Shown piece after piece: positions 29,801 to 37,171 of a DNA stretch of 64,000 nt. The notes beneath the pieces are model-generated. The model worked only from the letters and a program-made list of their open reading frames with translations, was not told the origin of the DNA and ran no database searches. This stretch comes from Xanthomonas sp. DAR 80977. Its GTDB lineage: Bacteria > Pseudomonadota > Gammaproteobacteria > Xanthomonadales > Xanthomonadaceae. The stretch lies in assembly GCF_041240605.1 (NCBI RefSeq), contig NZ_CP162487.1, positions 2,611,001 through 2,675,000 on the forward strand, in the 5' to 3' direction. How positions within the stretch are numbered: the first letter of the stretch is position 1; each line of letters begins with the position of its first letter. Made by a program: the position numbers and the translations under genes.

Positions 29801-32800
29801 CAGATCTACCTCCTGGATGCGCACGGCGAACCGGTACCGGTAGGTGTGGCCGGCGACATCCACATCGGCGGCGTCAGCGTGGCGCGGGGCTACCTGCATC
29901 GGCCCGAGCTGACCGCGGAGCGGTTCCTGACCGACCCGTTCGCCGGCGATCCAACGGCCCGCATGTACCGCACCGGCGACCTTGGCCGCTGGTTGCCGGA
30001 CGGCACCATCGAATACCTGGGGCGCAACGACTTCCAGGTGAAGATACGCGGCTTCCGGATCGAGCTGGGCGAGATCGAGGCCAGGTTGGCCGCCTGCGCC
30101 GGCGTGCGCGAGGCGGTGGCGCTGGCGCGCGAGGACATGCCGGGCGACAGGCGGCTGGTGGCGTACATCGTGCCGATGGACGAGCATGCGCCGGCGGTCG
30201 CCGCGCTGCGCGAGGCGCTGTCGCAGGCCTTGCCGGAGTACATGGTGCCGAGTGCGTTCGTGACGCTGGCGGCCATGCCGCTGACGCCGAACGGCAAGCT
30301 GGACCGCAAGGCATTGCCGGCGCCGGACCAGGCGGCGGTCGCCAGCCGCAGTTACGAAGCGCCGGTCGGCGAGATGGAGCAGGCACTGGCAACGATCTGG
30401 CAGGAGTTGCTGGGCCTGGAACGAGTCGGTCGGCACGACCACTTCTTCGAACTGGGTGGGCACTCGCTGCTGGCGGTGCGGCTGGTGACGCGCCTGCGTG
30501 CGGCGCTGGGCGTGGAAGTCGCATTGCGCGAGGTGTTCGCGCAGCCCGTGCTGGCGCGGCTGGCGCACGCGGCCTCAGCGGCAGCGAGGACGGTACAGGA
30601 AGCGATCGTGCCAGTGGACCGCGCAGGGGTGCTGCCGCTGTCGTGGGCGCAGCAACGCCTGTGGTTCCTGGACCAACTGGACCCTGCCGCAGGCGCGGCG
30701 TACCACATCCCGGTGGCGCTGCGGTTGAGCGGCACCCTGGACCAGATTGCGCTGCAGGCGAGCCTGGACCGGATCGTGGCGCGGCACGAGAGCCTGCGCA
30801 CCGCCTTCGCCAGCGTCCAGGGCGAGCCGCAACAAGTGATCGCCGCGGCGGACATCGGGTTCGCCCTGGCCATGCACGATCTGCGCGGGCTGGATGTCGT
30901 CGCGCAGGAAGCGGCAGTGACCGAGCTGAGCGTCACCGAAGCGCGCGCGCCATTCGACCTGGCACACGGTCCCTTGATCCGCGGCCGGCTGTTGCAGCTC
31001 TCCGAACGGGACCATGTGCTGCTGGTGAACCAGCACCACATCATCTCCGACGGTTGGTCGATCGGGGTGCTGGTAGGCGAGATCAGTGCGTTGTACACCG
31101 CCTTCAGCCAGGGCCAACCCGACCCATTGCCGGCATTGCCGGTGCAGTACGCGGACTACGCCGCATGGCAGCGGCGCTGGTTGCAGGGCGCGGTGCTGCA
31201 GGAACAGCTCGCCTTCTGGAAGGAACATCTGCGCGGCGCGCCGGCATTGTTGGAGTTGCCGGCCGATCGGCCGCGGCCGGCGGTGCAGAGCTATGCAGGC
31301 GACGATGTCGAGATACGCCTATCCGGCGAGTTTGTCGCTGCATTGCGCGATTTCTCGCAACGCCATGGCACCACCTTGTTCATGACGTTGTTGACGGGGT
31401 GGTCGGCACTGCTGTCGCGATTGAGCGGCCAGGACGACCTCGTGATCGGCACCCCGGTGGCGAACCGGCAGCGCGCCGAGATCGAGCCGCTGGTGGGTTT
31501 CTTCGTCAACACGTTGGCCTTGCGGGTGGACCTGAACGCGGACCCGACCGTCGCCGAGCTGATGGCGCAGGTCAGGGCGACGACGCTGGGGGCGTATGCG
31601 CACCAGGACCTCCCGTTCGAACAGGTGGTCGAGGCGTTGCAGCCCGAACGCAGCCTGAGCCACAGCCCCCTGTTCCAGGTGTCGTTGGATCTGCAGAACA
31701 CGCCACAGAGCGATTTCTGCCTGCCGGGGCTGACGCTGACAGCGCAGGAGACACAAAGCCCTACGTCGCAGTTCGATCTGTCCTTGGCGCTGCTGGAGGA
31801 AGGCGATGCCATTCGCGGGGTCCTGAAATATGCGACCGATCTGTTCGATCGGGCGCGGATCGAGCGATTGGCCGGGCACTTCGACATCCTGCTGCGGGCG
31901 CTGGTTTCCGATTCGCAGCTGCGGGTAAGCGAACTGCCGTTGCTGACCGATGCCGAGCTTCATCAGTTGCTGGTGGAGTTCAACGAGACCGAAAGGCCTT
32001 ACCCGCACGATCGGTGCATCCATGCGTTGTTCGAGACGCAGGCCGCGGCCCATCCCAATGCCATCGCGGTGCTGTTCGAAGGGCAGCCGCTGAGCTATGG
32101 CGAGTTGAATCGGTGCGCGAATCGGTTGGCCCATCGCCTGATCGAACTCGGCGTCAAACCCGATACCCGGGTCGCGATCTGTGCCGAGCGCAATGCATGG
32201 ATGGTGATCGGGGTGCTTGGCATCCTCAAGGCCGGCGGCGCCTATGTGCCGCTGGACCCTGCGTACCCGCCCGAACGCCTGGCCTACATGTTGGACGACA
32301 GCCGCCCCATCGTGCTGCTGACACAATCCAACCTCGGCGGCATCGCGCAGCGCTGCAGCGCCGACGCTGCGCGGATTCCGGTGCTGACGCTGGACCAGGA
32401 CGAGACGCTGGCCCTGCAGCCGGAACACGATCCGGTCGTGGCCGATCTTGCGCCGAACCACCTCGCCTACGTGATCTATACCTCCGGCACCACTGGTCTG
32501 CCCAAGGGCGTGATGGTCGAACATCGTGGCCTGGTCAATTACGTGTTCGATGCGGTGAGCCTGTTCGGCATTGTGCCGACCGATATCGTGCTGCAGCAGA
32601 ACTCGTTGAATTTCGACGTATCGGTGGAGGAAATGTTTCCGGCCCTGTGCGGCGGCGCCACCCTGGTGCCGACCAGCCGCATCTTCGGCGCCGCCAACGC
32701 GGATGCGGCCTTGCCGCTCACCGTGGTCCATATCACCGCGGCGCATTGGCACACGCTGGTCACGGAATGGCAGCGCGATCCGGGCAAGGCGCAGCGGGAA

Positions 32801-35800
32801 CTGAAGAACCTGCGGCTGCTCAACGTCACCGGCGACGCACTGTCCACCCAGAAGCTGCAGGCGTGGGATGCGTTGCGCCCGGCATCGCTCAAACTCATCA
32901 ACACCTATGGGCCGACGGAAACCACCGTCACCTGTACCGCCGCATACGTGCAATACGACGCGCTGAACGAGACGATGGCTAGCGTGACGATCGGGCGTCC
33001 ATTGGCCAATACCCAGATCTATATTCTGGACGCAAAGCTGCAGCCTGTTCCGCTGGGCGTCGCCGGCGAGATCTACATCGGCGGCGACGGCGTCACCCGC
33101 GGCTATCTCAACAGGGACGAGCTGACGGCCGAACGCTTCCTGCGTGATCCTTTCAGCGCCGCGCCAGGCGCGCGCATGTACAAGAGCGGAGATCGCGCGC
33201 GCTACCGCGATGGCGGGCACATCGAATTCCTGGGACGCAACGATTTCCAGGTGAAGGTGCGTGGGTTCCGCATCGAGTTGGGGGAAATCGAGGTCAAGCT
33301 GGCAGCGTGTGCCGGCGTGCGCGAAGCGGTGGTGATCGCGCAGAAGGCGGCATCCGACGAAAAGCGGCTCATCGCTTATGTGGTGCCGCAGGAGGGCGTG
33401 GATCTTGCGGCGACCGCCCTGCGCGAAGAGTTGTTGCGGGATCTTCCGGAATACATGGTACCCAGCGCGTTCGTGACGCTGCAGGCCTTGCCGCTGACGC
33501 CGAACGGCAAGCTGGACCGCAAGGCGTTGCCGGCGCCAGACCAGACAGCGGTCGCCAGTCGCGCCTACGAGGCGCCGGTGGGCGAGGTGGAGCAGGCGAT
33601 CGAGGCGATCTGGCAGGAGTTGCTGGGCCTGGAGCGGGCCGGACGCCACGACAACTTCTTCGAGCTGGGTGGGCACTCGCTGCTGGTGATCGGCCTGATC
33701 GAGCAGCTGCGCCAACGCGGGCTGAGCGCGGACGTGCGCAGCGTGTTCATGGCCCCGACGCTGAGCGCGCTGGCGGCGCATCTGGCGCTGGCAGCGCCGG
33801 CGATCAAACGCGGCGCGGTCCCGCCGAACCCGATCACGCCGGCGACTATCGCGATCACCCCCGAGCTGTTGCCGCTGGCGACCCTGACCCAGGCGGAGAT
33901 CGACCGCGTCGTGGACAGCGTGCCCGGCGGCGTTCCCAACATCCAGGATATCTATCCGTTGGCGCCCTTGCAGGAAGGCATCCTGTTCCACCACCTGCTG
34001 GAAAGCGAGAACGGCGGCGACATCTATCTGCTGTGCACGATGGTGGCCTTCGATGGCCGCGAGCGGCTGGACGCGTTCCTGGGCGCATTGCAGCGGGTGA
34101 TTGATCGCCACGACATCCTGCGCAGCGCGGTGCACTGGGAAGAACTGAACAAGCCGGTGCAGGTGGTCCAGCGCCGTGCGTCGCTGCCGGTCCACGAGTT
34201 GACGCTGTCGGCGGAGACGCCGGCGCAGGCGCAGCTGCTGGCGCATACCGATCCACGGCGGATGCGGCTGGATTTGCGGCAGGCCCCGATCCTGGCCGCC
34301 TACGTGGCGCGCGACCCGGCGACGGGCGAATGGCTGCTGGCCTTGCTGAACCATCACATCGTCTGCGATCACATCGCCCAGGACCTGATCCTGTCGGAGA
34401 TCCAGGCGCTGCTGCAGGGCAAGCAAGCCACGCTGCCGGCGCCGATGCCGTATCGCGATTTCATCGCACGCATGTCGGCGGTCTCCGACGCCGAGCACGA
34501 GGCGTATTTCCGTGAGCAGTTGGGCGAGGTGGACGAACCGACGGCGCCATTCGGGGTGCTGGACGTACAGGCGGAGAGCAGCGGCGAGGTGGAGGAGGCG
34601 CGTCTGCGGCTGGACGAGGCGCTGGCGCAGCGGATCCGCGAAGCGGCGCGGCAGCAGGGGGTGACGCCGGCGGTGCTGTTCCACCTGGCCTGGGCGCAGG
34701 TGCTGGCGCAGTGCAGCGGGCGCGACGACGTGGTGTTCGGCACGGTGCTGTCCGGACGCATGCAGGAGACGGAGAGCACCGAGCATGTAGTGGGGATGTT
34801 CATCAACACCCTGCCGATCCGGCTGCAGCTGGCCGGATTGGGGGCGGCCGAGGCGGTCCAGGAGACCTATCGGCGCCTGAGCGCACTGCTGCCCCACGAG
34901 CAGATGCCGCTGGCGGTGGCACAGCGGTGCAGTGGCATCCAGTTGCCGCTGCCGCTGTTCACCGCGTTGCTCAACTACCGGCACAACTACGACTACGACA
35001 GCCCGGAAGCCAAGGCCTGGGTAGGCGTACGGGTGGTCAGCGACGAGATCCGTACCAACTACCCCCTGACCATGTCCGTCGATGACTTCGGGCAAGGCTT
35101 CGCACTGGTCGTTCAATGCGGCGCGAAAATCGATCCGGGGCGCGTAGTCCAGTACCTGGGGACCTCCATCCAGGCATTGGTTGCCGCGCTTGAAGAACGG
35201 CCGGCATCGCCGGTGCGCCAGCTGCAGACCCTGCCGGCCGCCGAGCGCACGCAGGTGCTGCACGGTTTCAACGCCACGCAGGCGGCGTATCCGCAACAAG
35301 CGTTGATCCATGGGCTGTTCGAGGCGCAGGCGGCGCGGCAGCCGGACGCGCCGGCGGTGGAGTACGACGGACAGGCGCTGAGCTATGCCGAGCTGAACCG
35401 CCGCGCCAACCGGCTCGCCCACCGGCTGATCGGCCTGGGCGTCAAGCCCGACGACCGGGTCGCGCTGTGCACCGAGCGCAGCGTCGAGATGGTGGTCGGC
35501 CTGCTCGGCATCCTCAAGGCCGGCGGCGCCTATGTGCCGCTGGATCCGGCCTATCCGGCCGAGCGGCTGGCCTACATGCTGGCCGACAGCGCGCCGATGG
35601 CGGTGGTCAGCCAGGCCGCGCTGCACGCGCAGCTGCCGATGCTGGCCACAGCAGCCGCGCCGCTGCTGGTGCTGGACGACCTGGCGCATGACAGCGCCGC
35701 ACCGGCGCACGACCCGGTGGTTCCCGGGCTGAGCTCGCGGCACCTGGCGTACGTGATCTACACCTCCGGTTCGACCGGCCAGCCCAAGGGGGTGATGGTC

Positions 35801-37171
35801 GAGCACCGCTCGGCGGTGAACTTCTGGCAGGTGATGACGCAGACCACGCACCGCCATTGCCCCGCCAATGCACGGGTGGCGCTGAACGCGGCGTTCTCCT
35901 TCGACATGTCGCTGAAGGGGCTGCTGCAGCTGCTGTCCGGGCATTGCCTGGTGCTGATCCCGCAGGCGCTGCGGGCCAATGCCGCAGCGCTGGTGGCGTT
36001 CCTGGAACAGCAGCGGATCGATGCGGTGGACAGCACGCCCTCGCAGCTGGAGGCGTGGCTGGCGGCGGGGCTGCTGGCGCCGGGCGGGCAGCGTCCGCGC
36101 AGCGTGCTGCTGGGCGGCGAGGCGATCGGGCCGAACCTGTGGGAGCGGTTGCGGGCCTCCTCGGTGGTGGGCTTCCACAACATGTACGGCCCGACCGAGT
36201 GCACGGTGGATGCGACGATCGAGGACGTGGCGGTGTCGGCGGGCGGGCCGGCGATCGGCAAGCCGATCGCCAACGCGCGGATCTATCTGCTGGACGGGCA
36301 AGGGCAGCCGGTGCCGATCGGGGTGGCGGGGGAGATCCACATCGGCGGGGTGGGCGTGGCGCGCGGCTATCTGCACCGGCCGGAGCTGACCGCACAGCGG
36401 TTCCTGGCCGACCCGTTCGCGGGCGAGGCGCAGGCGCGGATGTACCGGACCGGCGACCTGGGCCGCTGGCGGGCGGACGGCACGCTCGAGTACCTGGGGC
36501 GCAACGACTTCCAGGTGAAGGTGCGCGGGTTCCGGATCGAGCTGGGCGAGATCGAGGCCCGGCTGAGCGCATGCGCGGGCGTGCGCGAGGCGGTGGTGCT
36601 GGCGCGCGAGGACGTGCCGGGCGACCAGCGGCTGGTGGCGTACCTGGTGGCGGCGGAAGGGGCCGAGCTGTCGGCGACGGCGCTGCGCGAGGCGCTGTCG
36701 CAGGCCTTGCCGGAGTACATGGTGCCCAGCGCGTTCGTGACGCTGGAGGCGCTGCCGCTGACGCCGAACGGCAAGCTGGACCGCAAGGCGTTGCCGGCAC
36801 CGGGCCAGGCGGCGGTGGCCAGCCGCGCCTACGAGGCGCCGGTGGGCGAGGTGGAGCAGGCGATCGCGGCGATCTGGCAGGAGTTGCTGGGCCTGGAGCA
36901 GGTGGGACGCCAGGACAACTTCTTCGAGCTGGGCGGGCACTCGCTGCTGGTGATGCAGCTGGTGATCCGGATCCGCGAGCAATTCCAGGTCGACGTCGTG
37001 CTGAGAGCGCTGTTCGAGAAACCGACGCTCCTGGAGTTGGCTGCTGCCGTCGACGAGCTGCAGAAGGCGGTCTTTCTGGGCGATGAGCTTGAACTCATGC
37101 AGCGTGAGCTGGATTCGCTTTCCGAGGAAGAGCTTCGCGAGATGCTGGATCGAGAATCGATAAATGAATAA
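17843..37171 (+). CDS. NRPS 1: starter C domain, six C-A-T modules
   Basis: 6,442 aa, six C-A-T modules, no E or TE domain. Adenylation (A) codes are read by hand against GrsA positions 235-331 plus Lys517. M1: C 17.87-19.21 kb (starter type, motif DHIAVDG at residue about 140), A 19.23-20.77, DLFNNALTYK (Ala). M2: C 21.06-22.38, A 22.39-23.94, same code (Ala). M3: C 24.24-25.55, A 25.56-27.11, DSALIAEVWK (unassigned). M4: C 27.42-28.74, A 28.75-30.33, DVQFVAHVVK (Pro). M5: C 30.63-31.96, A 31.97-33.54, DVEHNTTVTK (resembles 2,4-diaminobutyrate codes, from memory). M6: C 33.94-35.23, dual condensation/epimerisation type, A 35.24-36.80, DMKDLGMVDK (Glu-like). Each carrier (T) domain has GGHSLL. 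The C-terminal tail LDSLSEEELREMLDRE looks like a short docking motif. ATG 17843 overlaps the ACP stop. Boundaries are approximate; Ala and Pro are the firmest calls. Confidence 0.95.
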   Translation: MKHDAQSGPWMPLSAAQRSRWFLYRLNPDSQGGHNNAFSAVVHGQLAADDLSHALRRLALRHPMLRVRFREDAGEVEQSVAQSADVPLILDDTDALDDEALLQRVRNDAAQAFDLFRQPPIRAGLYRRGDGTQVLLLAFDHIAVDGWSYWRLLEELGELLGGEAAEWEDSDSAASYEGYIRWQEQWLQSPVAQAQRAYWKDALRGAAESLQLPADRPSAAASGQFSEIVLTIPHALSLGLHALGRRHAGTLYTTLLAAYKILLHRHTGQDDISVGSPMPGRSRSEWDGVVGDFVNPVVLRTSFEDDASVADVLRMVRNTALRGMKNQDYPFALLVEDLHPLRVAGQHPFYQTMFVFQNARHGGGLRSLWDGTTAGGHVAWGGVALASYPAYRSGANDAIPLLLETIELEEGVRCAFKFDQALFERQTIERLGLSWLTLLHGLVADDTQLVARLPLLPEAERELVLHGFNATQAAYPEVPIHMLFQAQAAQQPQVIALECGDQQVSYGELNARANQLAHRLIELGVRPDDRVAICMPRSVDMVVGLLGILKAGGAYVPLDPAYPAERLAYMLADSAPVALLTQAALVETVRGLQSAETALAVVALDDDATLVAQPAHDPTIAGLTARHLAYVIYTSGSTGRPKGVMIEHANAANLVAWAQASFSAEQLATTLLSTSINFDLAVFELFVPLSTGRTVRLVADLVSAGAALAGTTLVNTVPSAIAAVLDGNGLPASVTTVNLAGEPLKRALVERVFAASQAQVVANLYGPSETTTYSTWTAMTRADGFVGHIGRPIANTQVYVLDVQGEPVPIGVAGEIHIGGAGVARGYLNRPDLTAERFLADPFTSDAMARMYRTGDLGRWLPDGTLEYLGRNDFQVKVRGFRIELGEIEARLAACAGVREAVVLAREDVPGDKRLVAYIVPTDGHALAVAALREALSQVLPEYMVPSAFVTLAALPLTPNGKLDRKALPAPDQAAVASRSYEAPVGEVEQTLATIWQELLGLAQVGRHDHFFELGGHSLLAVRLVTRVRATLGVELALREVFAQPVLALLAKTVSAAAATVQEAIVPVDRTGVLPLSWAQQRLWFLDQLDHAAGAAYHIPAALRLSGDLDRTALQASLDRVVARHESLRTTFVSVEGEPQQVIAPADSGFALAEHDLRELDTPAQEAAIAKLSRAEARAPFDLAQGPLIRGRLLQLSESEHVLLVTQHHIVSDGWSIGVLVREVSALYSAFRDSASDPLPALPVQYADYAAWQRRWLQGAPLEDQLAFWKTQLHDAPALLELPTDRPRPMTMSYRGGNVSVCLPAELVGAVRSLSQQHGTTLFMTLLASWSALLARLSGQAQVVIGSPVANRQRAEIEPLIGFFVNTLALHVDLRADPSVAELLAQVRTTTLGAYAHQDLPFEQVVEAVQPARSLSHSPVFQAMLSLNNTPSEGALQLPGLALAPVETGTPSAQFDLSLSLSETPDGLSGALVYAADLFERASMERLLGHWQTLLAAMVAETTLPVSRLPLLSADERAQVLHGFNATSMDYPQDTPIHALFQTQAAQQPQAIALECGDQQLSYGELNARANQLAHRLIELGVRPDDRVAICMPRSVDMVVGLLGILKAGGAYVPLDPAYPAERLAYMLSDSAPVALLTQAQLAGTVKDLHTADAGLAVVAMDTDAALLQQPTHDPVIAGLTSRHLAYVIYTSGSTGKPKGVMIEHANAANLVAWAQASFSAEQLATTLLSTSINFDLAVFELFVPLSTGRTVRLVADLVSAGAALAGTTLVNTVPSAIAAVLDGDGLPASVTTVNLAGEPLKRALVERVFAASQTQVVANLYGPSETTTYSTWTAMTRADGFVGHIGRPIANTQVYVLGVQGEPVPIGVAGEIHIGGAGVARGYLNRPELTAERFLADPFTSDAMARMYRTGDLGRWLPDGTIEYLGRNDFQVKVRGFRIELGEIEARLAACAGVREAVVLAREDVPGDKRLVAYVVAEEGAEPSAMALREALLQVLPEYMVPSAFVTLAALPLTPNGKLDRKALPAPDQAAVASRSYEAPVGEVEQTLATIWQELLGLAQVGRHDHFFELGGHSLLAVRLVTRVRATLGVELALREVFAQPVLASLARSVSAAAATVQEAIVPVDRTDALPLSWAQQRLWFLDQLDHAAGAAYHIPAALRLSGDLDRTALQASLDRVVARHESLRTTFVSVEGEPQQVIAPANIGFALATHDLRELDAPAQEAAIAKLSRAEARAPFDLAQGPLIRGRLLQLSESEHVLLVTQHHIVSDGWSIGVLVREVSALYTAFREGAPDPLPALPVQYADYAAWQRRWLQGAALEDQLAFWKAQLGEAPALLELPTDRPRPMTMSYRGGNVSVRLPAELVGAVRSLSQQHGTTLFMTLLASWSALLSRLSGQWQVVMGSPVANRQRAEIEPLIGFFVNTLALHVDLRADPTVAELLAQVRTTTLGAYAHQDLPFEQVVEAVQPARSLSHSPVFQAMLSLNNTPSEGALQLPGLALAPVETGTPSAQFDLSLSLSETPDGLSGALVYAADLFDRASMERLLGHWQTLLAAMVAETTLPVSRLPLLSSDEREQVLHGFNATQAAYPEVPIHTLFQAQAAQHPQAIALECGDQQLSYGELNARANQLAHRLIALGVRPDDRVAICMPRSVDMVVGLLGILKAGGAYVPLDPAYPAERLAYMLADSAPVALLAQAALVETVRRLHSAEAALAVVALDDDATLAAQPAQDPVIAGLSARHLAYVIYTSGSTGKPKGVMIEHRHLVSSTLARASAYSRYERFLLLSSIAFDSSVAGIFGTLLTGGTLIVSDGDAWQDPDAIAEDIERRRITTLLCVPSLARLVLEGLKRGDERSLKEVIVAGEVCPPALQKMAERFVPELVLYNEYGPTEATVWATMYRSRPGQARDSVPIGQPIANTQVYVLGRHGEPVPVGVAGEIHIGGAGVARGYLNRPDLTAERFLADPFVEDANARMYRTGDLGRWLPDGTLEYLGRNDFQVKVRGFRIELGEIEARLAACTGVREAVVIAREDAMQDKRLVAYVVSQAEEPVSVSVLRESLQRALPDYMVPSAFIVLPALPLTPNGKLDRQALPAPDRAALASRAYEAPMGETEQTLAAIWQELLGLERVGRHDHFFELGGHSLLAVRLATRVRATLGVELAVRSVFVAPTLALLAKSVSTASPSSQGAILPADRAGTLPLSWAQQRLWFLDQLDHAAGAAYHIPTALRLSGTLDRAALQAGLDRIVARHESLRTTFVSVEGEPQQRIAPANAGFAMATHDLRELDATAQEVAVAEFSAAEARAPFDLARGPLIRGRLLQLSEHEHVLLVTQHHIVSDGWSIGVLVHEVGALYAAFREGAPDPLPALPVQYADYAVWQRQWLQGEVLQEQIGFWRDQLRGAPALLELPTDRPRPAVQRYAGERIPVHVTAELTAALRAASQHHGTTLFMTLLASWSVLLARFSGQDEVVIGSPVANRQRSEIEPLVGFFVNTLALRVDVGADPTVAELLAQVRATTLAAYAHQDLPFEQVVEALQPERSLSYSPVFQAMLGLNNTPAGSGLDLPGLALSVLENTQKTAQFDVALSLSEVPEGLLGEVTYATDLFDRETVERMLGCWTTLLAAMVADDGQTVSRLPLLSEAERRNVLAGFNATQADYPHQQVVHTVFEAQAAQQPDAIAVEHDGQRLRYGELNRRANRLAHRLIALGVQPDHRVAICMQRSVEMVVALLGVLKAGGAYVPLDPAYPAERLAYLLQDSAPSVVLTQRSLALPTASASVPRLYLDEEGLEELAGQPEHDPEPDGLSSRHLAYVIYTSGSTGQPKGVAMPHRALRNLLAWQNRPGAGAAVSERVLQFSALGFDVAFQEIFYTWGSGGCLLLVDDAVRQDPFELLRFLDAQQVQRIFLPFVALQGLAAAAQHAGTTLPALRNVVTAGEQLFANPVIKAFFERNPTCRLHNHYGPTETHVVTALSLVGTPSDWPALPPIGRPIDNAQIYLLDAHGEPVPVGVAGDIHIGGVSVARGYLHRPELTAERFLTDPFAGDPTARMYRTGDLGRWLPDGTIEYLGRNDFQVKIRGFRIELGEIEARLAACAGVREAVALAREDMPGDRRLVAYIVPMDEHAPAVAALREALSQALPEYMVPSAFVTLAAMPLTPNGKLDRKALPAPDQAAVASRSYEAPVGEMEQALATIWQELLGLERVGRHDHFFELGGHSLLAVRLVTRLRAALGVEVALREVFAQPVLARLAHAASAAARTVQEAIVPVDRAGVLPLSWAQQRLWFLDQLDPAAGAAYHIPVALRLSGTLDQIALQASLDRIVARHESLRTAFASVQGEPQQVIAAADIGFALAMHDLRGLDVVAQEAAVTELSVTEARAPFDLAHGPLIRGRLLQLSERDHVLLVNQHHIISDGWSIGVLVGEISALYTAFSQGQPDPLPALPVQYADYAAWQRRWLQGAVLQEQLAFWKEHLRGAPALLELPADRPRPAVQSYAGDDVEIRLSGEFVAALRDFSQRHGTTLFMTLLTGWSALLSRLSGQDDLVIGTPVANRQRAEIEPLVGFFVNTLALRVDLNADPTVAELMAQVRATTLGAYAHQDLPFEQVVEALQPERSLSHSPLFQVSLDLQNTPQSDFCLPGLTLTAQETQSPTSQFDLSLALLEEGDAIRGVLKYATDLFDRARIERLAGHFDILLRALVSDSQLRVSELPLLTDAELHQLLVEFNETERPYPHDRCIHALFETQAAAHPNAIAVLFEGQPLSYGELNRCANRLAHRLIELGVKPDTRVAICAERNAWMVIGVLGILKAGGAYVPLDPAYPPERLAYMLDDSRPIVLLTQSNLGGIAQRCSADAARIPVLTLDQDETLALQPEHDPVVADLAPNHLAYVIYTSGTTGLPKGVMVEHRGLVNYVFDAVSLFGIVPTDIVLQQNSLNFDVSVEEMFPALCGGATLVPTSRIFGAANADAALPLTVVHITAAHWHTLVTEWQRDPGKAQRELKNLRLLNVTGDALSTQKLQAWDALRPASLKLINTYGPTETTVTCTAAYVQYDALNETMASVTIGRPLANTQIYILDAKLQPVPLGVAGEIYIGGDGVTRGYLNRDELTAERFLRDPFSAAPGARMYKSGDRARYRDGGHIEFLGRNDFQVKVRGFRIELGEIEVKLAACAGVREAVVIAQKAASDEKRLIAYVVPQEGVDLAATALREELLRDLPEYMVPSAFVTLQALPLTPNGKLDRKALPAPDQTAVASRAYEAPVGEVEQAIEAIWQELLGLERAGRHDNFFELGGHSLLVIGLIEQLRQRGLSADVRSVFMAPTLSALAAHLALAAPAIKRGAVPPNPITPATIAITPELLPLATLTQAEIDRVVDSVPGGVPNIQDIYPLAPLQEGILFHHLLESENGGDIYLLCTMVAFDGRERLDAFLGALQRVIDRHDILRSAVHWEELNKPVQVVQRRASLPVHELTLSAETPAQAQLLAHTDPRRMRLDLRQAPILAAYVARDPATGEWLLALLNHHIVCDHIAQDLILSEIQALLQGKQATLPAPMPYRDFIARMSAVSDAEHEAYFREQLGEVDEPTAPFGVLDVQAESSGEVEEARLRLDEALAQRIREAARQQGVTPAVLFHLAWAQVLAQCSGRDDVVFGTVLSGRMQETESTEHVVGMFINTLPIRLQLAGLGAAEAVQETYRRLSALLPHEQMPLAVAQRCSGIQLPLPLFTALLNYRHNYDYDSPEAKAWVGVRVVSDEIRTNYPLTMSVDDFGQGFALVVQCGAKIDPGRVVQYLGTSIQALVAALEERPASPVRQLQTLPAAERTQVLHGFNATQAAYPQQALIHGLFEAQAARQPDAPAVEYDGQALSYAELNRRANRLAHRLIGLGVKPDDRVALCTERSVEMVVGLLGILKAGGAYVPLDPAYPAERLAYMLADSAPMAVVSQAALHAQLPMLATAAAPLLVLDDLAHDSAAPAHDPVVPGLSSRHLAYVIYTSGSTGQPKGVMVEHRSAVNFWQVMTQTTHRHCPANARVALNAAFSFDMSLKGLLQLLSGHCLVLIPQALRANAAALVAFLEQQRIDAVDSTPSQLEAWLAAGLLAPGGQRPRSVLLGGEAIGPNLWERLRASSVVGFHNMYGPTECTVDATIEDVAVSAGGPAIGKPIANARIYLLDGQGQPVPIGVAGEIHIGGVGVARGYLHRPELTAQRFLADPFAGEAQARMYRTGDLGRWRADGTLEYLGRNDFQVKVRGFRIELGEIEARLSACAGVREAVVLAREDVPGDQRLVAYLVAAEGAELSATALREALSQALPEYMVPSAFVTLEALPLTPNGKLDRKALPAPGQAAVASRAYEAPVGEVEQAIAAIWQELLGLEQVGRQDNFFELGGHSLLVMQLVIRIREQFQVDVVLRALFEKPTLLELAAAVDELQKAVFLGDELELMQRELDSLSEEELREMLDRESINE
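19721..20300 (+). repeat. Alanine A-domain core repeat, copy 1 of 3
   Basis: About 580 bp covering A3 to A6 motifs of module 1. Near-identical copies are at 22892-23471 (module 2) and 62248-62827 (module 14), with only scattered single-base differences by eye. All three give the same specificity code. Confidence 0.85.
20834..21414 (+). repeat. 581-bp identical block, copy 1 (carrier of module 1 into C of module 2)
   Basis: Read base by base, this segment shows no difference from 60190-60770, 39,356 bp downstream. Flanking mismatches are at 20833/60189 and 21415/60771. It spans the end of the A-T linker, the carrier domain and the first third of the C domain. Confidence 0.85.
22892..23471 (+). 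repeat. Alanine A-domain core repeat, copy 2 of 3
   Basis: Module 2 copy of the block described at 19721-20300. It shares with copy 3 the upstream bases around ATCGCTGGACTCACATCGCG, so copies 2 and 3 match further upstream than copy 1. Confidence 0.85.
33679..34980 (+). repeat. Dual C/E domain repeat, copy 1 (carrier of module 5 plus C of module 6)
   Basis: About 1.3 kb that is nearly the same as 40322-41623 (offset 6,643 bp), covering most of the carrier domain and the epimerising C domain up to LLNYRH. Similarity drops abruptly afterwards. Confidence 0.8.
35240..36954 (+). repeat. Glutamate-type A-T repeat, copy 1 of 3 (module 6)
   Basis: About 1.7 kb from the end of the C domain through the whole A domain into the carrier. 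Near-identical to 38563-40333 (offset 3,379 bp) and 45040-46810. All three copies give DMKDLGMVDK. Confidence 0.85.
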
